The notes beneath the pieces are model-generated. The model had not been told where the DNA came from. It made no database searches and saw only the letters and a list, made by a program, of their open reading frames with translations. Of a stretch of 64,000 nt of DNA, positions 17,350 through 26,620 are shown piece by piece. Position numbers and translations under genes: made by a program. This DNA comes from Tunturibacter empetritectus (GTDB lineage: Bacteria; Acidobacteriota; Terriglobia; Terriglobales; Acidobacteriaceae). Each line of letters begins with the position of its first letter. Within the stretch, counting starts at the first letter, position 1. The stretch lies in the NCBI RefSeq assembly GCF_040358985.1, contig NZ_CP132932.1, positions 248,001-312,000 of the forward strand, read 5' to 3'.

Positions 17350-20046
17350 CTACTTCTCCGCAGTCAGCTTCAAATCACGCGACGACGAGCCAACCCGCAC
17401 CCGCCGCGCATCCGACCGCACCCACTTCTTCTCCGCCACCGACCAGTACTCGAGCGCACGCGGCGACACATGCATCGTCACATCCTTGCTCTCACCCGAC
17501 GCCAGCGTCACGCGATCAAACGCCGCCAGCGTCTTAGGCGCAAACTGAACACCATCAGGCTGCTGCTCCGGAGCATCCAGATACACCTGCGGCACCTCAT
17601 CTCCCGCCACGCTACCCGTATTCTTCACCCGAACCGAAACATCCAACCCGTGATCCGAAGCCTTCGCGACCTTCAAATCCGAGTACGCAAAGCTCGTATA
17701 CGAGAGACCGAACCCAAACGGAAACAGCGGCTCAATCTTCTCTTTATCAAACCACCGGTACCCCACATCCACGCCCTCGGAGTAAGTCGTCTTCCCATCC
17801 ACACCCTTGGCCGACCGCTCCGGATGCGCCGGATCATTCGCCGCATAGTCGGTCAGCTGCTTCGCCCAGGTAAACGGCAGCCGCCCAGCCGGACTCACCT
17901 TCCCCAGCAGAACATCCGCCGTAGCCCATCCGCCTTCATCGCCCGGCCACCACATCTGCAGCACGCCCTTCACCTTGCCAAGCCACGGCATCGCGACAGG
18001 CTGGCTCACATTCATCACCACGATCGTGTTCGGATTCACCGCAGCAATCTCATCCACGAGCTTGTCCTGCTCCCCTGGCAACGCGAAGTCCGGCTTCCCT
18101 CGCGTCCACACAAACACCACAGCCGTATGCGCCTTCTTCGCCGTTTCGATGGCCGCCTTGTGGTTGCTCTCCCGCAGCTCCGGCGTCGTCCAGTTCAACC
18201 GAATCTGCTCCGGCGCATTCGAAGTATCGCCGCTCGCTATCACCGTAATCGAGTGCGGCCCAGCAGTCAGCTGCACCGCCCGCCGAACGTTATCCAGCCC
18301 ATCGGTCGTCGGGAACCCGTTGTCCTGGGTCGCGTACTGCACATCGCCGTGCACCGTTCCCTTGGCAGCGCCCGTCTGTCCCACACGCTTGCCGTCGATC
18401 ATCAGCTTTCCGCGCGCACCCAGCACCTGCAGGTACATCCAGTACTCACCCGTTGCGGGCACCGTCAGCGTTCCCTTCCAGCTCACCGTCTCATTCGCAG
18501 GCAGCGTCCTGCCGTTGCTATGTGTAAAGTCCAACTGCGCGTCTACTACGGTGCTTCCTCTGGCCTCCGTACGCAGCAGTCCCGGCTTGCCATCATGCGA
18601 CAGCATCGACGCAGGCACCGTAACCCCAGTCATATCGTCGTCCACCGCATACGTAATGTTGGCCTCCGGAAAGCCCTTCTTCAGAGCTACCATCGGGCTA
18701 ATCTGCCGCTCCGTCAACCCGGGGCTTCGCTCGCCGAACGTACCAATCGCCGCAACCTGCCCGGCACCCGGCCCAATCAACGCCAGCGACTGCAAATCAT
18801 CGGAGCCCAACGGCAGCGCATGCTCATTCTTCAACAGCACCGCAGCATCTTCCGCCGTCTTGCGAATCACCGCAGCATTCTCTTCAACAGCCTGCGTCGT
18901 CACCGTATGCTTTTGCTTGCCATCCAGATAGCCGAACCGATCGATCTCATACAACACACGCCGCGCAGCCGCCGTAATCGTGGCCTCGGTCACCGTGCCA
19001 TTCTTCAGCGCCTCCCGCATCGTCGTCTTGTCGTTATCGCGCGGGAAACCACCCAGGTCCAGCCCATTCGCCTTTGGCTCCTCAGGAATAGGACCGCCAA
19101 GAATCCCAGCCAGCGCATCCGGGTCGAGAGGCTTCACCGGCGTATTATCAGGCGGAGCCGTCACAAAATAGTTATTGATGAACGCCTTGAACGGACTGTC
19201 GTCCGCCGCCGCGCCGGGCATCTCCATATCCAGCCCCTCGTTCAGAAACAGAACGCTATGCACGCCGCCCCAGTCCGAGGTCACAAACCCCTTGAAGCCC
19301 ATCTCATCCTTCAGGATCGTCTTCAACGTATCGCTGTTCCCGCACGCAAACGGCCCATTGATGCGGTTGTACGAGCACATCACCGACGACACCCCAGCCC
19401 CGATCGCATCCACGAACGGTGCCGCATACACCTCATGCAGCGTCTGTTGGTCGATAAAGATGTTGTACCCATTCGAGTCGTACCCCACATAGTGCTTCGC
19501 CATCGCCATCACACCCTGCGCCTGCGCCCCGCGAACCTCCGCCGCGCCCATCGCGCCACTTAGCATCGGATCTTCGCCAAACGTGTTGTACGCGCGCGCA
19601 AACGTAATGTCGCGATCGATATTGATAAACGGCTGCAGCACCACATCGATGCCCAGCGACCGCGCCTCGCGCCCAATCACCGCGCCATTGGCCTCCGCAT
19701 CCTTCGCACTAAAGGTCGCAGCAACGCCCATCGTCGCCGTCTCGGCCTGCCCCGCCACCCGCGACAACACGCCCGGCGGCCCATCGGCCATCCGCAGCGA
19801 AGGAACATGCAGCCGCGGAACTCCCGGCAGATACCCCGCCTGCCCCTGATAAACAGTGGGGTCCTCGAGCCCACCGCGAATCAGGTTCATCTTCTCTTCC
19901 AGCGTCATCTGCTTCAGCAGCCGGTCCACCCTGGCCTCATCCGCCTTCTCCGCCGGAACCGCCTGCGCCCACGAGGCAACAGACACAACGCTCAATGCAC
20001 CCAGACAAAAAGCGACTGCAAGATACTTGCTCTTCTTCAAAGCCAT
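17350..20046 (-). CDS. Secreted GH3 family beta-glucosidase/xylosidase with PA14 domain
   Basis: 898 residues from MALKKSKYLAVAFCLGALS, a clear signal peptide ending near AWAQA; the AAGGA-type site upstream favours this Met over one 26 codons earlier. GH3 N-terminal barrel with the nucleophile Asp in VTSDWGG (about residue 258). The GH3 C-terminal domain (AVLLKNEHALPLGSDDLQSL) is split by a PA14 carbohydrate-binding insertion (about 480-620, EYWMYLQVLGARGKLMIDG). A fibronectin-III-like end follows. It hydrolyses plant or microbial beta-glycosides in the periplasm or outside the cell. Confidence 0.94.
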   Translation of the reverse strand: MALKKSKYLAVAFCLGALSVVSVASWAQAVPAEKADEARVDRLLKQMTLEEKMNLIRGGLEDPTVYQGQAGYLPGVPRLHVPSLRMADGPPGVLSRVAGQAETATMGVAATFSAKDAEANGAVIGREARSLGIDVVLQPFINIDRDITFARAYNTFGEDPMLSGAMGAAEVRGAQAQGVMAMAKHYVGYDSNGYNIFIDQQTLHEVYAAPFVDAIGAGVSSVMCSYNRINGPFACGNSDTLKTILKDEMGFKGFVTSDWGGVHSVLFLNEGLDMEMPGAAADDSPFKAFINNYFVTAPPDNTPVKPLDPDALAGILGGPIPEEPKANGLDLGGFPRDNDKTTMREALKNGTVTEATITAAARRVLYEIDRFGYLDGKQKHTVTTQAVEENAAVIRKTAEDAAVLLKNEHALPLGSDDLQSLALIGPGAGQVAAIGTFGERSPGLTERQISPMVALKKGFPEANITYAVDDDMTGVTVPASMLSHDGKPGLLRTEARGSTVVDAQLDFTHSNGRTLPANETVSWKGTLTVPATGEYWMYLQVLGARGKLMIDGKRVGQTGAAKGTVHGDVQYATQDNGFPTTDGLDNVRRAVQLTAGPHSITVIASGDTSNAPEQIRLNWTTPELRESNHKAAIETAKKAHTAVVFVWTRGKPDFALPGEQDKLVDEIAAVNPNTIVVMNVSQPVAMPWLGKVKGVLQMWWPGDEGGWATADVLLGKVSPAGRLPFTWAKQLTDYAANDPAHPERSAKGVDGKTTYSEGVDVGYRWFDKEKIEPLFPFGFGLSYTSFAYSDLKVAKASDHGLDVSVRVKNTGSVAGDEVPQVYLDAPEQQPDGVQFAPKTLAAFDRVTLASGESKDVTMHVSPRALEYWSVAEKKWVRSDARRVRVGSSSRDLKLTAEK

Positions 20047-20478
20047 AGCCCGATATTCCTTCTCTCTCTGACTGAAACGTGTTCCATTGCCGCTAACAAG
20101 AGAGCAAGAAGAAGCTCCCCGCATGCCTGTCTACAATTCAGTTGCTTCATGCCGACCGAACGCCATTCGCGACTCCTCCCGCATACAGCCGAGCTTTCAG
20201 CAACAAAGCAAACTGCTTTTTTCAAGTTCGAGGATTGTAGCCGAAACGCCTCCGCAATGGTCTACTTCCAACAAAGCTGGAGGGCTTCTTCTGTTCAAAA
20301 AAGATCGAGGTCTACCGTACAGGCAGCTTTTCAAACTGTTGCGTGCCTCCGTACTTGCGAACACCAATATCAACAGAAGGGTCTCTGACGGCTATTGGAA
20401 CTCCAACAGTCGTCAATGAGTGATTTGACCTGTTAGCACCAACTCGCCTTGCTGGTCCCGTGCCTACGGCGAACGGCC
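20047..20478. other. Intergenic, upstream of GH3 gene and downstream of marR
   Basis: About 430 bp without a convincing gene. The GH3 ribosome binding site lies at its left end. Several short frames here look like chance. I see no repeat from the families found elsewhere in the window. Confidence 0.5.
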
Positions 20479-20919
20479 TCAGAAATCACATTCCGCAACC
20501 AGTTTCAAGAGCCGAAGAAGCGTCTTGCGCTCCTCTGAGGTCATCTGCCGCCGGACACTCTCTTCTGCGATCTCCCGAGCTTCGATCAGCCGTTCTCGAT
20601 ACTTCCTTCCTTTGGCCGTCAGCTGGACTCGAATTGCTCTGCCCGTTTTTGCCCGGTGCTCCAACACGAGCCCTTCCTGGGCCAGTGACTTGACAGCCCG
20701 GTGCACGACGGTGCGGTCGAAGCCCAAAAGCGTGGCGATCTGATTCTGATTCAACGTCGTTCCGCCACGCAATGCTGACAGGATAAAACCGCGTGTCGCC
20801 GAGCACTGGGTTTTTCGCTCCAGTCTCTTCCCCACCGAGAAATACGCCGCTGCGAGATGGGCGAGAACCGAGTCTTTCAAAATGTCATCGGGAATCTCTT
20901 TCCTCGGGAGGATGCTCAT
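20479..20919 (-). CDS. MarR family transcriptional regulator
   Basis: 146 residues from the ATG at 20919, which overlaps the nitroreductase stop by 4 bp (ATGA). The winged helix reads LNQNQIATLLGFDRTVVHRA, then VKSLAQEGLVLEHR and the wing TGRAIRVQLTAKGR, as in MarR regulators of drug and redox response. It is the second gene of an operon with the nitroreductase. Two 18-bp palindromes ahead of the operon are likely its binding sites. A longer start 12 codons upstream exists but is less likely. Confidence 0.9.
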   Translation of the reverse strand: MSILPRKEIPDDILKDSVLAHLAAAYFSVGKRLERKTQCSATRGFILSALRGGTTLNQNQIATLLGFDRTVVHRAVKSLAQEGLVLEHRAKTGRAIRVQLTAKGRKYRERLIEAREIAEESVRRQMTSEERKTLLRLLKLVAECDF

Positions 20920-21626
20920 AGGACGGACACCGTTGCATCGAGAGGTCTTCGCCACTGCGGTGGCTCGTTGTGGGCAAGCGATTTCTTCCCGATCGCAATC
21001 ACCATCACGATCTCATGGTGCCGGCCGGACAAACTCAGATATTGAGAGAGCCTGCGGGTATCAAAGCCCTCCATCGGACAAGTGTTCATTCCCAGCGCTT
21101 CGGCAGCGATCATCAGATTCTGGCAAGCCAACGAGGTACTCTTCGTCGCCCATTTGAACAAGTCCTGTCGGGACAGCGGCGGCATCCCGATCACCATCCG
21201 CAGATTTAGCAGTCGGAAGAAGGCCCGTTTGATCGCAGCAAACACTCCGAATGGTCCAGGCATGAACAGTATCCGGCCGACTTTTGCTCTGCGCTCATAG
21301 GCGTGAATTTTTTCTTCGCTGAAGTTGTTTTTGCGCATCCACTCTAGCTGGCCTTGCGATGTGGCTGACAGCGAGCCGAGGTCTGTAACCGCCACGACCA
21401 GGGCGGAGGCGGTTTCCGCGGGTTTCTGTCCAAGGCAAAGTTTCGCCACCAGGGCCTTCTTTGCCGCGGACTGCACCCAATAAAACTTGTAAGGCTGGCT
21501 ATTGAAGCTTGAGGGAGCATGGCAGGCTGCATTGATAATTTGTTCGCGTAGCTCTTCGGAGATCTCTACGGGTTCAAAGATCCTAACCGCTCGCCTTTGG
21601 AAGATCGCGTCCAGGGTCTCGTTCAT
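20916..21626 (-). CDS. Nitroreductase family NAD(P)H-dependent oxidoreductase
   Basis: 236 residues with the FMN-binding nitroreductase layout: IFQRRAVRIFEPVEISEEL, CHAPSSFNSQPYKFYW near the N-terminus and SLACQNLMIAAEALGMNTCP in the C-terminal half (the family's flavin-contact region). The middle carries a hydrophobic, Phe/Arg-rich stretch (PGPFGVFAAIKRAFFRLLNL). It probably reduces nitroaromatics or quinones. First gene of an operon with marR. Confidence 0.88.
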   Translation of the reverse strand: MNETLDAIFQRRAVRIFEPVEISEELREQIINAACHAPSSFNSQPYKFYWVQSAAKKALVAKLCLGQKPAETASALVVAVTDLGSLSATSQGQLEWMRKNNFSEEKIHAYERRAKVGRILFMPGPFGVFAAIKRAFFRLLNLRMVIGMPPLSRQDLFKWATKSTSLACQNLMIAAEALGMNTCPMEGFDTRRLSQYLSLSGRHHEIVMVIAIGKKSLAHNEPPQWRRPLDATVSVL

Positions 21627-21641
21627 GGCTCGCTACCTCTT

Positions 21642-21681
21642 ATGTTGCTATAACAACATATCAATGTTGTTATTGCAACAT
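21642..21681. promoter_or_regulatory. Twin palindromic operators upstream of nitroreductase-marR
   Basis: ATGTTGCTATAACAACAT at 21642-21659 and ATGTTGTTATTGCAACAT at 21664-21681. Both are ATGTTG-N6-CAACAT, 22 bp apart centre to centre, about two helical turns. They lie 16 bp upstream of the nitroreductase start, so occupation would block transcription or initiation. Assignment to the downstream MarR is by position. Confidence 0.8.
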
Positions 21682-21947
21682 GACCCGTCCGAAGCTGGTT
21701 GGAAGCGAGCTGTCAGGTGGCCCCAATCGCCAAATCACTCATCAAGGCAAGATCAGTAACGACAAGTCGGCTTGTCAGAATGGATGATTCTGCGGCAGAT
21801 CGAATCAGAGTCAGGGGCTTGAGGGACTTCGAATCTGCTGTCGCACCTTGCCGCTCCCTTCCATAAAAATCCACCCAGAATCAATTCGTCTTCAGCATTT
21901 GCAAAGACTCGAAGAAAGCCCTCAGCCGTTGCCGATTAAAATCCTGT

Positions 21948-22207
21948 CAAGCCCCCAAACCGCGAAAACCCGCGCCAGTCCCGCACATTCGCGTGGCGTA
22001 TGAGTTATGCCCAATCCGTTATACTTACTACAAGAACAAAAAAAGGGTTCCGAAGTGCGGAGCCCTTTCGTCATTAAGCCGCTAACCCTTTCGATGCCAC
22101 CTATTTAGCCGTAAGTTCTTTATTTGCCCGTATTTACAGGTGCAAGTCTCTCGTAAGCAACTCAAACAAAGCATCTTACACGCGGGTAATATGGGGGGTA
22201 CCCCCCG
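21948..22207 (+). repeat. Long extragenic repeat, partial copy upstream of ribD
   Basis: About 260 bp related to 29653-29906. Shared blocks in the same order: TGTCAAGCCCCCAAACC (21948 on), TATACTTACTA (about 22020), a hairpin at 22042-22068, and CAAACAAAGCATCTTACACG leading into GGGTAATATGGGGGGTACC and a GGGGGGTACCCCCC palindrome. The 5' portion of the full element is not recognisable here. Confidence 0.75.
22042..22068. terminator. Hairpin inside the long extragenic repeat
   Basis: Arms AAAGGGTTCCG (22042-22052) and CGGAGCCCTTT (22058-22068) with a five-base loop. Runs of A and T flank it on both sides, so it could terminate transcription from either side. Confidence 0.6.
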
Positions 22208-22249
22208 GCCGCAGGCTGACTTCGGAGACAGGGCAAACATCCAAGCCGA

Positions 22250-23548
22250 ATGGAACTATCACCACCAACCCGTGCCACCCAAGATTCTCAGGACTCTCAG
22301 GATCAGGCCTTCATGCAGCGAGCCCTCAAGCTCGCCGCGGAGACCATCGGGCTGGCCTCGCCCAACCCGCAGGTAGGCTGCATCCTCACCCAGACGCCAC
22401 CCAGCGGAGGCGCTCCGAAGGTCATCGGCGAAGGCGCGCACCTCTACACTGACCGTGACCACGCCGAGATCGTAGCCCTCAAGAAAGCCGCGCAACGTGG
22501 CCTCTCCACCAGCGGAGCCACCGCCTACGTCACCCTCGAACCCTGCAGCCACCACGGCCGCACCGGCCCCTGCGCCGACGCCCTCATCGCCGCCGGCGTC
22601 CGTCGCTGCGTCGTCGCCACCCAGGACCCCAACCCCCGCGTCAGCGGTCAGGGACTGGCCAAACTCCGCGCCGCAGGCATCGAGGTCACACTCGGAGTCC
22701 TGCAGGATCGAGCCCGCGACCTGAACGACGCCTTCGCCCACTTCATCCAGCACCACACCCCCTTCGTCACCCTCAAGGCCGCGCTCTCGGTCGACGGCAA
22801 ACTCGCACCGCCGCCGGCCTCCCGCTTCCCCAACCGGCCCCACTGGCTCACCGGCCCCGCCGCCCGCTACGAGGTCCAACTCCTCCGCCACGCCTCCGAC
22901 GCAGTCCTCACCGGCATCGGCACCGTCCTCGCCGACAACCCGCAACTAACCGACCGCAGCGGAGTGCAGAATCCAACGCGCAGCGAAGTGCCCGATCCAG
23001 CGCAAAGCGGCCACGCAGCAGCACCCGGCAGTCTGCCTCGCCTCCGTCCTCTGCTCCGCGTCGTCCTCGACACCCAGCTCCGAATACCCCTCACCTCGCA
23101 GCTCATCCGCTCCGCCAAGAACGATCTCCTCATCCTCTGTGGCGAACTCGCTCCAACTGCAAAAGCAGTCGCCCTCGGCTCACTCGGCATCGAGGTCGAA
23201 CACATCCCCAGCCACACCGGACGCCTCAGCCTCCCCGCCGTCCTCACCACCCTCGCCGAACGCGACATCCTCAGCCTCCTGCTCGAGTGCGGCTCTCATC
23301 TCAACGGAGCCTTCCTCCAGCAAAACCTCGTCGACAAAGCCGTGCTCTTCTACGCCGAGGCCGAACTCGGCGACCAGGCCATCCCCTTCGCCCAGGGCAT
23401 CGGCTCTCCTTACCTCTTTGAAGAGTCCCTGCATCGCGTCACCCGCACTGCCTACGGCCAAGACGCCTGCGTGACCGGCTACCTCCACGATCCCTGGCCT
23501 CTGCTCCCGCCCAACCCCGTCCCCCCGCCGTCGAAAGCGATAAGCTAA
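22250..23548 (+). CDS. ribD: Bifunctional riboflavin biosynthesis protein RibD (deaminase/reductase)
   Basis: 432 residues. The N-terminal pyrimidine deaminase has the zinc site HAEIVAL and PCSHHGRTGPC; the C-terminal half is the dihydrofolate-reductase-like reductase (FVTLKAALSVDGKLA, LLLECGSHLNGAF). It converts the GTP-derived diaminopyrimidine to the ribitylamino intermediate. An insertion at nt 22958-23029 encodes an imperfect 8-residue repeat (SGVQNPTR, SEVPDPAQ, SGHAAPGS) not typical of RibD. The start may be ATG 22250 or ATG 22313; neither has a strong ribosome binding site. Only 4 bp separate it from ribE. Confidence 0.95.
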   Translation: MELSPPTRATQDSQDSQDQAFMQRALKLAAETIGLASPNPQVGCILTQTPPSGGAPKVIGEGAHLYTDRDHAEIVALKKAAQRGLSTSGATAYVTLEPCSHHGRTGPCADALIAAGVRRCVVATQDPNPRVSGQGLAKLRAAGIEVTLGVLQDRARDLNDAFAHFIQHHTPFVTLKAALSVDGKLAPPPASRFPNRPHWLTGPAARYEVQLLRHASDAVLTGIGTVLADNPQLTDRSGVQNPTRSEVPDPAQSGHAAAPGSLPRLRPLLRVVLDTQLRIPLTSQLIRSAKNDLLILCGELAPTAKAVALGSLGIEVEHIPSHTGRLSLPAVLTTLAERDILSLLLECGSHLNGAFLQQNLVDKAVLFYAEAELGDQAIPFAQGIGSPYLFEESLHRVTRTAYGQDACVTGYLHDPWPLLPPNPVPPPSKAIS

Positions 23549-23552
23549 CACC

Positions 23553-24212
23553 ATGTTCACTGGCCTGATCGAAACCACCGGCAAGCTTCTAGCCATCACC
23601 CCAACCGCAGGCGCGACCCGCATCACCATCGCCTCGCCCACGCTAACCGCGCGCCTCAACACCGGCGACAGCATCGCAGTCAACGGAGTCTGTCTCACCG
23701 CACTCAGCATCGAACCAAACGCCTTTCCCCCACGCTTCTCCGCCGACCTCGCCGCCGAGACCATCGCCCGCACCACCCTCACCCACCTGCGCCCCGACGC
23801 CATCGTCAACCTCGAGCTCCCCACACCCGCAGGCTCGCCACTCGGCGGCCACGTCGTCCAGGGCCACGTAGACGGCACCGCCGTCCTTCAATCCCTCTCC
23901 CCCATCACACCCAACCAACCCGACACCGACTGGCGTCTACGCCTCCAGCTCCCCGACGCACTAACCCGCTACGTCGTCCCCCAGGGCTCCATCACCATCG
24001 AAGGCATCAGCCTCACAGTGGCCTCCATCGTCGGCAACGAGGTAGAGGTAGCCATCATCCCCCACACCTACGCCGCCACCAGCCTCCACACCCTCACCCC
24101 CGGCACCCTCCTCAACATCGAGGTCGATGTCCTCAGCAAATACGCCGAACGCCAGCACTCCTCAGAAAAATTCGCCCTGACCGAGCAGTACCTCATCGCC
24201 AACGGCTACTAA
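23553..24212 (+). CDS. ribE: Riboflavin synthase alpha chain
   Basis: 219 residues with two tandem lumazine-binding domains. MFTGLIETTGKLLAI starts the first, GDSIAVNGVCLTAL is its signature, and the second repeats it as GSITIEGISLTVASI after GGHVVQGHVDGTA. It dismutates lumazine to riboflavin and is a trimer in known cases. It is the second gene of an operon with ribD, 4 bp apart. No FMN riboswitch pattern was seen upstream of the pair. Confidence 0.96.
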   Translation: MFTGLIETTGKLLAITPTAGATRITIASPTLTARLNTGDSIAVNGVCLTALSIEPNAFPPRFSADLAAETIARTTLTHLRPDAIVNLELPTPAGSPLGGHVVQGHVDGTAVLQSLSPITPNQPDTDWRLRLQLPDALTRYVVPQGSITIEGISLTVASIVGNEVEVAIIPHTYAATSLHTLTPGTLLNIEVDVLSKYAERQHSSEKFALTEQYLIANGY

Positions 24213-24396
24213 CTGTGGATTCCCCATTGCTGTAAAGCTGTTGCATCTCACGCGAAGCGTCCAATACTCCACGAAGGTCCTGCCGAAGGCCCCGTGGTGG
24301 CCGCCCGGCGTTAGGGCGCTTTCCTATGTCTTCACCTTCGAGAACACTGCTCTAACCGTCCGCAGCAACATCACAACGCATCGAGCACAAAGAAAA

Positions 24397-24420
24397 AAGC
24401 GCGACCAAAAGGCCGCGCTT
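24397..24420. terminator. Terminator hairpin between ribE and rho
   Basis: Arms AAGCGCGACC and GGCCGCGCTT with an AAAA loop and one mismatch, bordered by A-runs on the left. It serves the convergent ribDE and rho units. Confidence 0.7.
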
Positions 24421-24449
24421 CTTAGCAGTTCGTAACTTGGAACTCGAAG

Positions 24450-25700
24450 TTAGATCGAACTCATGTTGTGCAGAAACTCCTGATTGTTACGAGTCTTCGC
24501 CAGCTTATCGGTCAGCAACTCCATCGCTTCAACAGGCGACAGCGGATTCAGCACCTTGCGCAGAATCCAGGTCCGCTGCAGATCCTCCTTCGGAATCAGC
24601 AGCTCTTCCTTGCGCGTACCCGAGCGCTGGATATCGATCGCCGGAAACACACGCTTATCCACCAGCTTGCGATCCAGAATCACTTCCATGTTGCCGGTTC
24701 CCTTGAACTCCTCGAAGATCACCTCATCCATGCGCGAGCCGGTATCAACAAGCGCAGTCGCAATGATCGTCAGCGAACCGCCCTCCTCGATGTTGCGAGC
24801 CGCACCGAAGAAGCGCTTCGGCCTCTGCAGCGCATTCGAGTCCACACCGCCTGAGAGCACTTTGCCCGAAGGCGGAACGATCGTGTTGTACGCACGCGCC
24901 AGACGCGTAATCGAGTCCAGCAGAATCACCACATCGCGCTTGTGCTCCACCAGCCGCTTGGCCTTCTCGATCACCATCTCGGCGACCTGAACGTGTCGCG
25001 CCGCTGGCTCATCGAAGGTGGAGCTTATCACTTCCCCTTTGACGCTACGCTGCATATCGGTCACTTCTTCCGGCCGCTCATCGATCAGCAACACGATCAG
25101 CACCACCTCCGGATGATTCGCCGTAATGCTGTTCGCGATCGACTGCAGCAACATCGTCTTACCAGTACGCGGCGGAGCCACAATCAACCCACGCTGCCCC
25201 TTACCCACCGGCGTCAGCAGATCCATCACACGGCCGGAGATATGCTCGCGAACCGTCTCCATCTTCACCCGCTCCTGTGCGTACAAAGGCGTCAGGTTGT
25301 CGAACAGGATCTTGTTTCGCGTCTCTTCCGGCGACTCGAAGTTGATCGCCTCGATCTTGACCAGCGCGAAGTACTTCTCGCCCTCATGCGGCGGCCGGAC
25401 ATTGCCGCTGATCGTGTCCCCTGTCTTCAGGTCAAACTTGCGAATCTGTGAAGGAGAGACATAGATGTCATCGGGGCCGGGCAGGTAGTTGTAGTCGGGA
25501 GAGCGGAGGAAGCCGTAACCATCAGGCAGGATTTCAAGCACGCCTTCCGCAAAGATATGACCTTCTTTTTCGCTCTGCGCCTGCAGAATCTTGAAGATAA
25601 GGTCTTGCTTGCGGAGACCGCTGGTTCCGGCAATGTCGAGACCGCGCGCCAGTTTACCCAGCTCCGCGATATTGTGTTCTTTTAACTCGGAAATCGTCAT
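24450..25700 (-). CDS. rho: Transcription termination factor Rho
   Basis: 416 residues. RNA-dependent hexameric helicase. It has the N-terminal Rho helix bundle ([20 protein letters not shown]), the cold-shock-like RNA-binding domain ([19 protein letters not shown]), the Walker [10 protein letters not shown], the Walker B-type [13 protein letters not shown] and the C-terminal [19 protein letters not shown]. Standard length without the extra domains seen in some actinobacteria or Bacteroidota. Single gene, convergent with ribDE. Confidence 0.98.
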   Translation of the reverse strand: MTISELKEHNIAELGKLARGLDIAGTSGLRKQDLIFKILQAQSEKEGHIFAEGVLEILPDGYGFLRSPDYNYLPGPDDIYVSPSQIRKFDLKTGDTISGNVRPPHEGEKYFALVKIEAINFESPEETRNKILFDNLTPLYAQERVKMETVREHISGRVMDLLTPVGKGQRGLIVAPPRTGKTMLLQSIANSITANHPEVVLIVLLIDERPEEVTDMQRSVKGEVISSTFDEPAARHVQVAEMVIEKAKRLVEHKRDVVILLDSITRLARAYNTIVPPSGKVLSGGVDSNALQRPKRFFGAARNIEEGGSLTIIATALVDTGSRMDEVIFEEFKGTGNMEVILDRKLVDKRVFPAIDIQRSGTRKEELLIPKEDLQRTWILRKVLNPLSPVEAMELLTDKLAKTRNNQEFLHNMSSI

Positions 25701-25871
25701 GTTTTACCTGGAAATTTGAATTTTAGGAGGGATTGTTTGGAACTGAGGCGGGATCTGCTTGACAGGGGGTCGTGCGGAAGGCCAGTTGACGAAGCTTGGG
25801 AGTGCGGGCGGGTGGTAAAGCGGATAAGAAAATTTTTGTTGAATTTGTTTAAAAGTTACTGAGGTAAAACA

Positions 25872-25893
25872 GCCGCGCGTTAAGCCGCGCGGC
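25872..25893. terminator. GC-rich hairpin over the rpoZ stop
   Basis: Arms GCCGCGCG (25872-25879) and CGCGCGGC (25886-25893), loop TTAAGC containing the rpoZ stop codon. On the minus strand it is followed by TGTTTT, so it fits a terminator of rpoZ. Confidence 0.5.
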
Positions 25894-26101
25894 GCTCTTG
25901 CAATTGTACCTTTTCTACGACAGCTTCGCCAGACTCATCCATAGGGATAGTGTCCTTGAAGCGATCCAGAACTTCGTTGGTGGTGTCCTGCAACCGCGTA
26001 TTTGGCTTATGCAGCTTACGCGTCGCCTTCGACGCCAGTTGACAAAGCTCATAACGATTGTTCACGTGCGTGAGAGCTCCAAAGATAAGATCCGAGCGCA
26101 T
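25880..26101 (-). CDS. rpoZ: RNA polymerase omega subunit
   Basis: 73 residues. MRSDLIFGALTHVNNRYELC and QLASKATRKLHK match the conserved omega core that helps fold the beta' subunit. It is a little short but within the omega range. A ribosome binding site (GGGAG) lies six to ten bases upstream on the minus strand. It stands alone between comM and rho. Confidence 0.85.
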   Translation of the reverse strand: MRSDLIFGALTHVNNRYELCQLASKATRKLHKPNTRLQDTTNEVLDRFKDTIPMDESGEAVVEKVQLQERRAA

Positions 26102-26620
26102 AGTTTCTCCCTTTCAATTTCCGAAGCGGAAGCGTCTTGTTAGCGCTAACTCGCTCGAAGTGATTCAAATGTGGCAACCAGTCTTTGAACCTTCTAGGAC
26201 CGCTGCCGTAAATTAGCCTCGTGCATTAGACGCAAAAAATGCGTCCGGGGACTCCCGCAATCTGTCAAAAATCTCAACATCGTGATATCTGACATATCGC
26301 GTTTGCAAGCCGAACAGACTGCCCGGCCTGCTAGTTAGCGTTTCTTGCCGAATCTGTCTCTTCCGTAGGATTCGGCGCTCGCCGCGCCCAGGTGTGAAAC
26401 AGGAGGCTCGCCAGAAATCTGGCAAGTCGCAGGTCATCACAGCTTGCCGGTCCGTCTTTTTGAGAGATCCTGATGGTCCCAGACCAACTGCGACTTCATG
26501 GAAAGTAAACTGTTCGACGCTCAAGGTCAATACTTTTTTCGGGAACTTCGAAATAATGAAATTCTAGAAACGGTATACATTAGCCCTACGCAAAAGGATC
26601 AATTTTCCTCATCTGCCCGC
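26102..26620. other. Intergenic stretch of about 520 bp
   Basis: No gene I can support. A minus-strand frame at 26213-26530 begins at TTG, has no ribosome binding site and no family flavour. No known RNA signature (RNase P, tmRNA, SRP RNA) was found. The left end holds the rpoZ leader. Confidence 0.5.

Noticed and set aside
17470..19563. 697-codon plus-strand frame opposite the GH3 gene
   Set aside because: Arg/His-rich shadow of the GH3 glycosidase, no family match in style, no ribosome binding site.
22021..22249. Possible FMN riboswitch ahead of ribD
   Set aside because: The conserved FMN-box sequence elements are absent; this region is the long extragenic repeat, which also occurs ahead of sdaA.
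26213..26530. 105-codon minus-strand frame between comM and rpoZ
   Set aside because: Starts at TTG without ribosome binding site; no family flavour; likely chance.
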